From an uncultured Romboutsia sp. (GTDB lineage Bacteria > Bacillota > Clostridia > Peptostreptococcales > Peptostreptococcaceae), in NCBI GenBank assembly GCA_937907205.1, contig CALESE010000119.1:1-36278 (forward strand): a DNA stretch of 36,278 nt, read 5' to 3'. The position numbers and the translations under genes are program-made. The notes beneath the pieces were generated by a model. It saw only the letters and a list, made by a program, of their open reading frames with translations. It made no database searches and was not told the origin of the DNA. This document shows positions 1-6,709 of the stretch, one piece after another (within the stretch, counting starts at the first letter, position 1; each line of letters starts with the position of its first letter).

Positions 1-240
1 TAAGAATTAAAGAGATAGAATCTCTTATGTTACCTATTACACTATTTACATTATTATTTAATATATTATCTTTTTGTACATAGCTTATAAAAACTTTATA
101 AAATATACAAGGTTTAATTTATAAAAAGCATAGTATAATTAAAGTCTTATTGTTATATATTTCAAAACATATAAACTTAGGGTAAGTATTGGAAAATTAA
201 AAGGATTTCGGAAGATAAAAACCGACAATAGCCTTTATTT

Positions 241-699
241 TTATATATGTATTATACCTCCATTTGGCTGATTATCTATAGCTTTCATTATTTGCTCTGC
301 TATTTTTAAATCTTTCTTATATTCTTCAGAATTTTCATCTTTAGCTCGTTCAATATGTCTTTCAAATAATTGTGTTACATTTAAAGGTTCTTCCTTGAAC
401 ATATATTTACTTGTATCTAAATATTTAGGTAATATATTAAATTTAAAATAAGCATATGTATTATCAAAATTATCATCATAATCAGTTATATATTGATTAT
501 GTTTACGTATATTTTCTATTTCTTGTTTATAATCAATCCTATTTGATCCACCTATTCTAGTATATACTATAATAGTAGTACCTTTATCAGCTAAAAATAC
601 ATCTCTATATCTAGGAAACATATCTCTATTTAAATTAGCAAATCCTAAAATAGCTACAGCATCTTTATTTTCACCAAATAATTGTGTATATAAAGCCAT
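241..699 (-). CDS. Conserved phage protein, unknown function (152 aa)
   Basis: I recognise the general type (a small soluble protein seen in many Firmicutes phages) but no function. The N-terminal half has an LFGENKDAVAILGF segment and a central VYTRIGGSNR strand; the rest is charged and helical, ending in NGGIIHI. There is no signal peptide or membrane segment. The ATG follows AAAAGGAG by about seven bases, so the start is well supported. It is the last gene of the minus-strand series in this window and lies directly downstream of the tRNA cluster, so it may share that transcript. The 240 bases beyond its stop hold no open frame I can support, only a weak hairpin near the window edge. Confidence 0.8.
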   Translation of the reverse strand: MALYTQLFGENKDAVAILGFANLNRDMFPRYRDVFLADKGTTIIVYTRIGGSNRIDYKQEIENIRKHNQYITDYDDNFDNTYAYFKFNILPKYLDTSKYMFKEEPLNVTQLFERHIERAKDENSEEYKKDLKIAEQIMKAIDNQPNGGIIHI

Positions 700-729
700 A
701 TATATTCTCCTTTTTATAATATAATTTTA

Positions 730-815
730 TGGTGGGCAGTTCTAGATTCGAACTAGAGAACTCAAATGAGACTAGATTTACAGTCTAGCGGTTTTAACCA
801 CTCACCCAACTACCC
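730..815 (-). tRNA. tRNA-Tyr (GTA)
   Basis: The minus strand folds into a type II tRNA with a long variable arm. The acceptor stem is GGGTAGT with ACTGCCC, followed by discriminator A and an encoded CCA (730-732). The anticodon stem is CTAGA/TCTAG around loop CTGTAAA, giving anticodon GTA. The T loop reads TTCGAAT. The encoded CCA means the transcript can mature without a nucleotidyltransferase step. Confidence 0.95.
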
Positions 816-823
816 ATATAATA

Positions 824-908
824 GAAATACGATAACCTCAAAAGTATTTCGCGATATCCTCTCAGCTAGGAACCTTATTATTAACTTATCTAGAATGTTA
901 ATAATAAG
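824..908 (-). other. Spacer with two strong hairpins between tRNA-Tyr and tRNA-Trp
   Basis: Two inverted repeats lie between the tRNAs. GAAATAC (824-830) pairs with GTATTTC (844-850). CTTATTATTAAC (874-885) pairs with GTTAATAATAAG (897-908), a perfect 12-base-pair stem with an 11-base loop. Neither is followed by a clear U-run, so they do not look like terminators. I could not fold the region as another tRNA. They may be processing signals or a small structured RNA; strand is assumed from the neighbouring tRNAs. Confidence 0.4.
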
Positions 909-923
909 TGACATCTTCCACTA

Positions 924-998
924 TGGCATGAGTTTAAGGACTTGAACCCTAAATAATAGTTTTGGAGACTATTGTGTTACCAATTACACCAAACTCAT
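924..998 (-). tRNA. tRNA-Trp (CCA)
   Basis: The acceptor stem is ATGAGTT with AACTCAT, then discriminator G and an encoded CCA at 924-926. The D arm is GTGT/ACAC with an AATTGGTA loop. The anticodon stem ATAGT/ACTAT encloses CTCCAAA, giving anticodon CCA, which reads UGG. It is therefore not the UCA tRNA that would decode UGA as tryptophan. T loop is TTCAAGT. Confidence 0.92.
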
Positions 999-1250
999 AA
1001 ATATTGAAAGAATAAAATTATCGTTCTAATTATTACACCCTATACCAAACGTATATTGAAGTGCACCAATCGCACGTTTGCTAAACCAGTTAATTCTGGA
1101 GGTATGTCATTTTAAAGTCTATATTATTTTAACTTGGCCAAAACTTTAACATCAAATAATTTTATTCTAAATCACTTTCCCCTCTATATATTTACATTAG
1201 GCGGTTTAGTGAGAAACTTCTCCAATGGGTTTGATTAGTTTTCCTTCTAG
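999..1250 (-). other. Untranslated spacer with hairpin potential, no gene seen
   Basis: No open frame with a ribosome binding site and no further tRNA was found on either strand. Local structure exists: CAAAC (1046-1050) with GTTTG (1076-1080) around an inner GTGC (1061-1064)/GCAC (1072-1075) stem, and CCAG (1086-1089) with CTGG (1096-1099). The stretch lies between tRNA-Asp and tRNA-Trp and so is probably transcribed as leader or spacer RNA. Whether it holds a discrete non-coding RNA cannot be decided by eye. Confidence 0.3.
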
Positions 1251-1325
1251 TGGCGACTTATAAGAGAGTTGAACTCTTATCTCAGCCGTGACAAGGCTGT
1301 GTCCTAACCGTTGAACGAATAAGCC
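1251..1325 (-). tRNA. tRNA-Asp (GTC)
   Basis: The acceptor stem GGCTTAT pairs with ATAAGTC (one G-U pair), followed by discriminator G and an encoded CCA at 1251-1253. The anticodon stem CAGCC/GGCTG encloses TTGTCAC, giving anticodon GTC. The T stem AGAG/CTCT encloses TTCAA, and the D arm contains GTTCAACGGTTAGGAC. Confidence 0.94.
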
Positions 1326-1335
1326 ATTTAAGGGA

Positions 1336-1374
1336 GGAGTATTATATTAAGCTGGGGATATAATATAATACACC
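1336..1374. repeat. Inverted repeat between tRNA-Asp and the tandem repeat
   Basis: GTATTATATTA (1339-1349) and TAATATAATAC (1361-1371) form a perfect 11-base-pair stem with an 11-base loop, extended by GAG/CTC pairing outside a short bulge. It has no U-run on either side. It sits upstream of tRNA-Asp in the direction of transcription, which suggests a processing or stabilising hairpin rather than a terminator. Confidence 0.5.
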
Positions 1375-1377
1375 TCA

Positions 1378-1461
1378 ATATGATGGATTGATTTGTTTAA
1401 GGTACAAATCTAAACCTTTATATGATGGATTGATTTGTTTAAGGTACAAATCTAAACCTTT
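1378..1461. repeat. Perfect two-copy tandem repeat, 42-base unit
   Basis: Two identical adjacent copies, 1378-1419 and 1420-1461. Each contains an inverted repeat, GATTTGT and ACAAATC separated by seven bases, so the RNA would carry two identical hairpins in tandem. The second copy abuts the 3' CCA of tRNA-Ser. The absence of any difference between copies points to recent duplication or active maintenance. Confidence 0.85.
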
Positions 1462-1550
1462 GGCGGAAAGTGCAAGATTCGAACTTGCGATACTTAGTAA
1501 AGTATGCCTTCTTAGCAGGAAGGTGGTTTAAACCTCTCACCCAACTTTCC
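1461..1550 (-). tRNA. tRNA-Ser (GCT)
   Basis: Type II tRNA with a long variable arm. The acceptor stem GGAAAGT pairs with ACTTTCC, followed by discriminator G and an encoded CCA at 1461-1463. The anticodon stem CCTTC/GAAGG encloses CTGCTAA, giving anticodon GCT, which reads AGC and AGU. The T arm is GCAAG TTCGAAT CTTGC. It is the first tRNA of the cluster in transcription order. Confidence 0.95.
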
Positions 1551-1560
1551 GTATTATGGA

Positions 1561-1854
1561 TTATCCTATAGATAATCCTACAATATGTTTAAATCCATCA
1601 GGTATATTACAAGATTCATATGTTTCATTTAATTCATCAAATTTATACCATTTAGCATTTTGATCATATTTATATAAACCTTCTGGTATATTTTCTATAA
1701 TAGCGTAATTATAAATTGTTTCATTAAGATCTGCTATATTATTTATTATAACATCTTCTGCGTCTTTAAAATTTTTAAAATATCCTACACATCTACTATT
1801 TATTAAATTTTCATTTTTTATTTGTAGTGTTGTTAAAAAATACATTTGACTCAC
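1561..1854 (-). CDS. Small conserved phage protein, unknown function (97 aa)
   Basis: I recognise no named domain. The middle reads YNYAIIENIPEGLY followed by a WYKF motif, a pattern of alternating strands and conserved aromatics that I associate with small hypothetical proteins of Firmicutes phages. No membrane segment or signal peptide is present. The reading frame opens with GTG at 1854, but an in-frame ATG three codons later (1845) is an equally good start; the purine-rich AAAGAAAGAAG upstream is not decisive. It sits between RtcB and tRNA-Ser, so it is likely carried on the same transcript as the tRNAs. Confidence 0.7.
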   Translation of the reverse strand: MSQMYFLTTLQIKNENLINSRCVGYFKNFKDAEDVIINNIADLNETIYNYAIIENIPEGLYKYDQNAKWYKFDELNETYESCNIPDGFKHIVGLSIG

Positions 1855-1883
1855 TTCTTTCTTTATATTAAAATAATGGCTGC

Positions 1884-1928
1884 CTACCTAGATACACATG
1901 TTGTATATCTTACATCATTTAAAGGTAG
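1884..1928 (-). other. Hairpin between RtcB and the 97-aa gene
   Basis: CTACCT (1884-1889) and AGGTAG (1923-1928) close a structure containing an inner stem of AGATACA (1890-1896) with TGTATATCT (1902-1910, one bulged base). An adjoining GGTAG copy could compete for the same strand. There is no U-run. It could be an RNA processing hairpin downstream of the RtcB reading frame. I could not fold it as a tRNA. Confidence 0.35.
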
Positions 1929-1950
1929 TCTACCCACACCATCAAAATAT

Positions 1951-3180
1951 TTAATTCGCTTTGAAATTATAAATAGGTTTTATTATTTTTATAACATCTA
2001 CGGTATCTTTTATATTGTCTAAAATTTCTTGTATTGGTTTATAAACAAAAGGAGCTTCGTCTATTGTTGATTCTGAAATAGAAGTTGTATATATTCCTTG
2101 CATTGATTTTATAAATTCATCTAATTGAAATGTTCTTTTAGCTTGACTACGTGACATTAATCTCCCAGCACCATGAGGAGCTGAATTATTCCAATCCACA
2201 TTACCTTTCCCTATTGCTATTATACTTCCATCTCTCATATTTATTGGTATTAATACCTTTTCTCCTTCTTTAGCTGATATAGCACCTTTACGAACTATAT
2301 TATCTTCAAAAGAGATATAATTATGTATTGTTTCAAAATGTTTTTGATAAATTTGTAATCCCATATTTATTAATATTGTTCTTGCTATATAATTTCTGTT
2401 TAAACTTGCATATTCTTGACATATTTTCATATCATGTAAATACATTTCTCTGTATTTATCTTCTAAATAGCATAATTCATTAGGCAAATCAGGTTTATTA
2501 TTCTTATATTCTTTTTCCAATTCTTTTAATGCTTTTTGTATTTCTAATTTTCTACCTTTCTCTTTATATGTCTTTATTATTTCTTCTTTTCTTTTAAACA
2601 TTTCTTCTTTACCAGAGCGTAACTCTATTGCTAAATTTTGATAATATTCAGCTACTTGCTTTCCTAAGTTCCTACTTCCTGTGTGAATTACTAAATATTT
2701 ATTATTTTCTTCATCTATATCTATTTCTATAAAATGATTTCCTCCACCTAATGTCCCTATTGCTTTATTAAATTTATTAGTTTCTTTTAACTCTCTTAAA
2801 CAATATAAATCATTTATTTTATCAAAATTAAATAATTTTTGCTCTCTTATATTTCTTCCTGAAGGTATATTATCATGTATTACTTTATCTAATCTTTCTA
2901 AATCTAATTCTATATTTCCTAATTCTACACATAACATCCCACAGCCAATATCTACACCTACAATATTTGGGATAACTTTATTTCCTAAATCTGCAGTAAA
3001 TCCAATTACACAACCTTTACCTGCATGTGTATCAGGCATTATCCTTACCTTGCAATCTTTAAATACATTTAATTGTAATAAATTTTCAATTTGATTTAGA
3101 CATTCATGTTTTATATTATTTGTAAATATTTTTAGATTATATTTATTTTCTAAATAATTTTTATAATTTATATCTGTCAT
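1951..3180 (-). CDS. rtcB: RNA-splicing ligase RtcB
   Basis: A 409-aa RNA ligase that joins 2',3'-cyclic phosphate (3'-phosphate) and 5'-OH RNA ends with GTP and manganese. Family motifs are in order: DTHAGKGCVIGF near residue 50, VDIGCGM with metal ligands D77 and C80, GGGNHF with N148 and H149, HTGSR with H166, H286, and APHGAGRLMSR, whose H336 matches the family's guanylylated histidine. Residues about 190-245 form a lysine/glutamate-rich helical insertion. The length is normal for the short RtcB class. The gene lies upstream of four tRNAs on the same strand. In phages this context usually suggests repair of tRNAs cut by host anticodon nucleases; that role is inferred. The ribosome binding site (AAGAGAAATATA) is weak. 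Confidence 0.97.
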   Translation of the reverse strand: MTDINYKNYLENKYNLKIFTNNIKHECLNQIENLLQLNVFKDCKVRIMPDTHAGKGCVIGFTADLGNKVIPNIVGVDIGCGMLCVELGNIELDLERLDKVIHDNIPSGRNIREQKLFNFDKINDLYCLRELKETNKFNKAIGTLGGGNHFIEIDIDEENNKYLVIHTGSRNLGKQVAEYYQNLAIELRSGKEEMFKRKEEIIKTYKEKGRKLEIQKALKELEKEYKNNKPDLPNELCYLEDKYREMYLHDMKICQEYASLNRNYIARTILINMGLQIYQKHFETIHNYISFEDNIVRKGAISAKEGEKVLIPINMRDGSIIAIGKGNVDWNNSAPHGAGRLMSRSQAKRTFQLDEFIKSMQGIYTTSISESTIDEAPFVYKPIQEILDNIKDTVDVIKIIKPIYNFKAN

Positions 3181-3199
3181 TATATTTCTCTTCTTCCCA

Positions 3200-3367
3200 T
3201 TATTTATTAAATGTAACTAATTTTTGTTTACCGCATTTTTCACATATAAATACAGCACTATGATTATTTAATTCATCTGTAAATGGACAAGGTTTTCCAT
3301 TTCCATATTCATGATTACAAAACCAAGTTCTTATTATTCTAAACACTTTTATTATTTTTGCTTTCAT
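3200..3367 (-). CDS. Small zinc-ribbon-like protein (55 aa)
   Basis: An unrecognised short protein starting MKAKIIKVFRIIRTWF. It has a CNHE segment, a nearby KPCPF, and a C-terminal CEKCGK knuckle, so four cysteine/histidine ligands could bind one zinc. The middle contains an HSAVFIC strand leading into the CxxC. The ATG at 3365-3367 follows AGGAGT with about eight bases of spacing, and the frame is open for all 55 codons, so I consider it a real gene despite its size. It lies immediately upstream of RtcB, 19 bases from its start, in the same transcription unit. Function unknown; a zinc-binding adaptor or nucleic-acid contact is only a guess. Confidence 0.65.
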   Translation of the reverse strand: MKAKIIKVFRIIRTWFCNHEYGNGKPCPFTDELNNHSAVFICEKCGKQKLVTFNK

Positions 3368-3409
3368 ATTTATACTCCTATTTAATTAAATTTACTTATT
3401 TCATTATAA

Positions 3410-3558
3410 TTATTTTTTTAACCATTCCACATGTTCTATTGTCAAATAATCATTATTTAATATACTTGTTGTCAAAGATTCTTTTCTAAGTAATTCTTCA
3501 TATCGCTCTAAAGGCATTGTTACTCTATTATTAAATTTCAAGGTTTTAATTTATTCAT
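3410..3558 (-). pseudogene. Small phage gene with a one-base frame break (about 49 aa)
   Basis: A strong GGAGG sits nine bases before an ATG at 3558, but the frame gives only MNKLKP and then TGA. In the next frame the sequence continues as coding-like protein (KFNNRVTMPLERYEELL...) to a TAA at 3410. Inserting one A into the AAAA run in codons 4-5 would restore a continuous 49-residue reading. This is therefore either a decayed gene or a homopolymer error in the sequence; translation from the internal ATG (MPLERYEE...) is also possible. The product has no recognised function. Confidence 0.5.
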
Positions 3559-3559
3559 A

Positions 3560-3796
3560 TTAATTTACCTCCATATAGATATTACTTTCTTCTAATTCCC
3601 ATTCGAATTCTGAAAAGTCATCATCAATTGTATTAAACCTTCCACATAGTAAATCAACTTCAGATATTTCAATATATTCATTATTGCCTGTATTCCAATT
3701 TTGTCTTTTATAATAAAAAGTTGGATACTCTTCTTTCTGAGTTAAAATACAATCTACTAAAATATTAAACATCTCTTTTAATGTTATATTTTTCAT
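3560..3796 (-). CDS. Small acidic protein, unknown function (78 aa)
   Basis: I do not recognise this protein. I place the start at the ATG at 3796 (MKNITLKEMFNILVD), which follows AAAGAAAGGCG; an upstream in-frame ATG at 3880 would add 28 residues but has no ribosome binding site and runs across the AT-rich leader, so it is unlikely. The middle contains YPTFYYKRQNW and the C-terminal half is strongly acidic (DDDFSEFEWELEES). It is the first gene after the terminator at about 3900. Its stop overlaps the ribosome binding site of the next gene. Confidence 0.6.
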   Translation of the reverse strand: MKNITLKEMFNILVDCILTQKEEYPTFYYKRQNWNTGNNEYIEISEVDLLCGRFNTIDDDFSEFEWELEESNIYMEVN

Positions 3797-3887
3797 TAAA
3801 TAAATCGCCTTTCTTTTTAATTTGATTATATTAACGGGATTTTTTAAAAAATTTATAATTTTTTTATATAAATATAACATGTTAATT

Positions 3888-3921
3888 TAAAAAAAAGAAG
3901 ATGTAATTAGAATACATCTTC
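3888..3921 (-). terminator. Rho-independent terminator
   Basis: On the minus strand, GAAGATGTA (complement of 3913-3921) pairs with TACATCTTC (complement of 3897-3905) around a seven-base loop and is followed at once by a run of eight U. The nine-base-pair stem plus U-run is a textbook intrinsic terminator. It ends the transcript that carries the genes from 5111 downward. Confidence 0.9.
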
Positions 3922-3965
3922 ACGAATTAGGTTTTTATATAAAGGAATTGGATAAGGTATTCTAA

Positions 3966-4055
3966 TTATTTAAATCTAAGCATATTTAATAAATCACAAC
4001 TTAATTGTGATAACCATAAATTAATATAGTTAAAATTAATTATACTTATACTCAT
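3966..4055 (-). CDS. Very small ORF with good ribosome binding site (29 aa)
   Basis: The frame starts MSISIINFNYINLWL and ends LLNMLRFK. AAAGGAG lies eight bases before the ATG at 4055. The candidate late-promoter motif at 4072-4085 lies directly upstream and a strong terminator follows at 3888-3921, so this could be a one-gene transcription unit. The composition is hydrophobic and could form one membrane helix. No homology is recognised, and a chance ORF is possible. Confidence 0.4.
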   Translation of the reverse strand: MSISIINFNYINLWLSQLSCDLLNMLRFK

Positions 4056-4071
4056 AATAATTAGCTCCTTT

Positions 4072-4085
4072 CTATATTATTTTAC
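4072..4085 (-). promoter_or_regulatory. Candidate late-promoter motif GTAAAATAATATAG
   Basis: A variant of the GTAAAATA(A/T)TA motif found upstream of several genes in this window. It lies between the stop of the 339-aa gene and the start of the 29-aa ORF, with AAAGGAG starting about four bases later. Confidence 0.45.
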
Positions 4086-4091
4086 ATTCCA

Positions 4092-5111
4092 TCAATTTAA
4101 ATAATCCTTATCTGATTCTATTAAGCTATTTAAACACTTATCAAACATATTAATAATAATATTAGGATTATATAAATTATTTATTGTAGTATCTCTTCCT
4201 AAATATTTATACCAACTTATTTTAATGTTTTCAGGTTTATATAAGAAATTATATTCTTGTTCTATATCATCATTCCAGCTATATGCTTGAACTTTAAATA
4301 TATCATTTTCAAAATGATTACCTGTATTCATAAAAGGACTTTCATATTCTTTTTGATTTTTATTAAACATAACTCTCTCTAATTGTTTATTTAGATAAAA
4401 TAATAAAGCTACAATATAATTAGGACATTTATAATTTTGATTTTTATTTGTATTAAAAGCAATATTACCTAATTCTAAATTATTACTAGATAGATTATAT
4501 AAATGATTTAATATATCATTTACTTTTTCAGAAGTATTTACAAGTAATTTTGTAGTTTCATCATTATTAGGATTAAATCTAATATCAAATGGTATTTCTA
4601 TATGACCAAATAAAGATTTTTCAAAACGTTTCTCTTCTAAATCTTTTTGTCTACTTTTTTCAACTTGGTTACTATACCATTTATGAAATTTTTCTTCTTT
4701 ATCTTTTGTAACACAAACTCCCATATATTCTAATAAACCTTGATATATATCAACTTTTCTGAATTGTTTATCTAAATCAGACATACAACCTTGGCATGCA
4801 TCAATGTCCCATTTTAAACTTAAATACATATCCCATAATTCTTCTATTATATCTTTTTTAGCTCGTCTAATAGTTTTATTTTCAAATTCTCTATTTTTAT
4901 CTTTTTTATTTTGTTTTTCTAATGTAATTGTTGAATATAATATTGAATTTTGAGATTGAATAAATTTTGATAATAAAGTTATATTATCCTTATCTACAAA
5001 CTCAAATCCATTATATTTATAAACTATAGAATCTTTTTTAATATAGTAATTATACGGATTAATTTCTTTATTTTTTATTTTATTTAATAATTCTAAATAA
5101 GTTATTTGCAT
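4092..5111 (-). CDS. Conserved phage protein, unknown function (339 aa)
   Basis: Two regions are visible. Residues about 1-60 (ITYLELLNKIKNKEI, then IVYKYNGFEFV) resemble a small N-terminal domain I have seen on other phage hypotheticals. Residues about 265-310 (FKVQAYSW, NFLYKPENIKISWYKYLGRD) resemble a C-terminal module also recurrent in Firmicutes phage proteins. Between them are a charged helical stretch (residues 65-165) with two cysteines in CQGC and a less structured part. No enzyme motif is seen. The start is supported by AGGAGG eight bases upstream. The stop is TGA, immediately followed by TGG. The start codon overlaps the end of the broken HAD gene. Confidence 0.75.
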   Translation of the reverse strand: MQITYLELLNKIKNKEINPYNYYIKKDSIVYKYNGFEFVDKDNITLLSKFIQSQNSILYSTITLEKQNKKDKNREFENKTIRRAKKDIIEELWDMYLSLKWDIDACQGCMSDLDKQFRKVDIYQGLLEYMGVCVTKDKEEKFHKWYSNQVEKSRQKDLEEKRFEKSLFGHIEIPFDIRFNPNNDETTKLLVNTSEKVNDILNHLYNLSSNNLELGNIAFNTNKNQNYKCPNYIVALLFYLNKQLERVMFNKNQKEYESPFMNTGNHFENDIFKVQAYSWNDDIEQEYNFLYKPENIKISWYKYLGRDTTINNLYNPNIIINMFDKCLNSLIESDKDYLN

Positions 5112-5260
5112 TTAAAAAACCTCCTAAATAAATCGTTAAATATTTTATTAGTTTCTTTTATTCCATTATTAAGTTCATTATAGATAGAACCATTTTGTCA
5201 TCCTTTACTATATTTATGAATTACATCATCAAAATCAAATACTACTGTTTGTTTACTCAT
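5102..5260 (-). pseudogene. HAD-like phosphatase fragment with in-frame TGA
   Basis: AAAGGAG precedes an ATG at 5260 that opens MSKQTVVFDFDDVIHKYSKG, the typical N-terminus of a phage HAD-family phosphatase with the catalytic DxD (DFD). Codon 21 (5198-5200) is TGA. The frame then continues QNGSIYNELNNGIKETNK to a TAA at 5102, overlapping the next gene's start. In related proteins I recall a tryptophan at the position of the TGA, so this may be a TGG-to-TGA change. The product would also be far shorter than a complete HAD domain (usually well over 120 aa), so it is probably a remnant. The encoded tRNA-Trp reads UGG, so reassignment of UGA is unlikely. Confidence 0.5.
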
Positions 5261-6032
5261 TTATTAATATCTCCTTTTCATATAATTCATAGTCTTGATC
5301 ACAATTATATCCTCTCATTATAAAAGCATATAAATCGGCAATAAATTTATAATTATTTTTATCTATAAAATTATTTACTAAAGATTGTAAAATAGATTTA
5401 TACATTATATCAGTATTTACAAATTTAGATAAGTATCTACATTCAGCAATTTTTAAACCTTCTTCATCACTGAATTCTAATAAAATATTTTTACAATCCT
5501 CTTCAGTTGTATAGAATATATACATATCAATAACTTGTTTATATTGATTTAATCTTTGTTCTGTACTTAAACTCATTAAGGATTTACATTGTATAAAAGG
5601 GCTTATTTCATTTAATATAGGATGATCAACAGCTCCTTTTTTAATTTCTTTAAATCTATAAGTTGAAACATGTCCTAATTTTAAATAATCTATATCTTCT
5701 AATTGATAAGATTTTTCTTTTATAAAATTATTTTTTATACACCAGACAGAAGTATAATCAATGTATAAATTTTTACCATTGCCATATTTATTATAATTTC
5801 CTTTTAATAATAATCCCATTTCATTATATTCATTAAGATATTTACTTGTTGATAATAAAACTACAATAGAATATGAATAATCTTCAGAATAAGTTATTAT
5901 GGCAAATCTATGATTAGTATCTATTAACTTTTTCAACTCTTTATCATATGTATATAATATATCTTCTTGTTTTTTTAAGTACACTACATCACCAGTATTA
6001 TATTTGTATTTCTTTTTCTTTTTCTTACTCAT
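5253..6032 (-). CDS. Unknown protein, possible PemK/MazF-like N-terminal fold (259 aa)
   Basis: The protein opens with a lysine run (MSKKKKKKYKY), followed by TGDVVYLKK and a strand-rich region containing HRFAIITYSEDYSYSIVVLL and YIDYTSVWCIK. The order GDVVY, then R-x-AIIT, then VLLSTSK, resembles the small beta-barrel of PemK/MazF-type proteins. I see no catalytic signature strong enough to claim ribonuclease activity and no antitoxin partner. Residues about 150-259 are helical and unrelated to MazF. The ribosome binding site is AAAGGAG. The stop overlaps the start of the broken HAD gene by eight bases, implying translational coupling. Confidence 0.7.
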   Translation of the reverse strand: MSKKKKKKYKYNTGDVVYLKKQEDILYTYDKELKKLIDTNHRFAIITYSEDYSYSIVVLLSTSKYLNEYNEMGLLLKGNYNKYGNGKNLYIDYTSVWCIKNNFIKEKSYQLEDIDYLKLGHVSTYRFKEIKKGAVDHPILNEISPFIQCKSLMSLSTEQRLNQYKQVIDMYIFYTTEEDCKNILLEFSDEEGLKIAECRYLSKFVNTDIMYKSILQSLVNNFIDKNNYKFIADLYAFIMRGYNCDQDYELYEKEILINE

Positions 6033-6043
6033 TATTTTCTCCT

Positions 6044-6475
6044 TTAATTGAATAAATTTAATATATTTTTTATAATATGACCAGATAATAAAAAATGATA
6101 ATTTAAAAATTCATTATCAAATTCATTTAAACTTCTATATTTAAATAAAGTACAATAGTATTCATTTAAATCAGAATTTTCATAATTAAAATTTGATGAA
6201 ATACCTATTTCCAGGTAATTAGACATAATATCTTCATATATATAATTAAAATAATTTTTAGGTAAATCATATATACCCTCTATTTGATCAGATTCTTTTT
6301 TTATTTTATTAAATTTTGACTTCTCACAAAGATATTTTAATACAGGATAATCTTTTTGAAAAAATTTACTTTTTTCTTTGAATAATTCATTGGTAGGATC
6401 ACTGTAAATAAATTTTTCTAATTCTTTTTCCTTTTTAATTGATAAGTATTTATTAAAATCTATTATATTAGACAT
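6044..6475 (-). CDS. Hypothetical protein (143 aa)
   Basis: Not recognised. The sequence is mixed-charge and predicted mainly helical, starting MSNIIDFNKYLSIKKEKELE, with many aromatic residues in the middle and a more hydrophobic C-terminus (FLLSGHIIKNILNLF) that could be an amphipathic helix but is too short and polar for a confident membrane span. It lies 11 bases upstream of the 259-aa gene and 16 bases downstream of the zinc-finger gene, in a tightly packed accessory operon. The start follows AAGGAG-like sequence in the preceding spacer. Confidence 0.7.
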   Translation of the reverse strand: MSNIIDFNKYLSIKKEKELEKFIYSDPTNELFKEKSKFFQKDYPVLKYLCEKSKFNKIKKESDQIEGIYDLPKNYFNYIYEDIMSNYLEIGISSNFNYENSDLNEYYCTLFKYRSLNEFDNEFLNYHFLLSGHIIKNILNLFN

Positions 6476-6491
6476 TCTTTTTTAAACTCCT

Positions 6492-6692
6492 TTAATTATT
6501 TTGACTTGTTATTTTATTTAAATCAATTGGATATACATCACATACAGTTATCCAACCTTTACCTTGACAACTATGACAAGTTTTTTCTGTATATGTTTTA
6601 TTTGAATCTGAATAACCAAATCCAAAAGGATCTAAATATGTTTTTATTTTTCCATTACCATTGCAAACAGGGCATTTTTCTGCATGAGCCAT
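6492..6692 (-). CDS. DnaJ-type zinc-finger small protein (66 aa)
   Basis: Two CxxCxGxG-like knuckles are seen: CPVCNGNGK at residues 7-15 and CHSCQGKGW at about 39-47. This pairing is characteristic of the DnaJ central zinc-binding region, where one zinc is held by four cysteines. No J domain or substrate domain is present, so it is a stand-alone zinc module, probably a protein- or nucleic-acid-binding adaptor; small phage proteins of this kind are common and uncharacterised. The ATG follows AGGAGG in the spacer from the 255-aa gene. A plus-strand frame over the same bases is a shadow. Confidence 0.8.
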   Translation of the reverse strand: MAHAEKCPVCNGNGKIKTYLDPFGFGYSDSNKTYTEKTCHSCQGKGWITVCDVYPIDLNKITSQNN

Positions 6693-6709
6693 TAATTTTA
6701 CCTCCTTTC

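Noticed and set aside
1..26. AAGAGAT/ATCTCTT hairpin at the window edge
   Set aside because: A seven-base-pair stem with a three-base loop and only TTAATTC after it on the minus strand; too weak to call a terminator.
816..923. A fifth tRNA between tRNA-Tyr and tRNA-Trp
   Set aside because: TCTCAGCTAGG resembles a D arm on the plus strand, but no acceptor, anticodon and T arms can be fitted on either strand.
1378..1461. CRISPR array
   Set aside because: Two directly adjacent copies without spacers are a tandem duplication, not a repeat-spacer array.
3825..3838. CCCGTTA followed by ATATAAT upstream of the 78-aa gene
   Set aside because: It resembles the CCCGTT promoter class, but the -10-like box is only a few bases away instead of 16, so it is not counted as a member.
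4078..4094. TGA read as tryptophan at the end of the 339-aa gene (TGA TGG AAT GTA AAA TAA)
   Set aside because: The extra codons fall in the late motif, the encoded tRNA-Trp has anticodon CCA, and long genes throughout use TGG for tryptophan. Code 4 is not supported.
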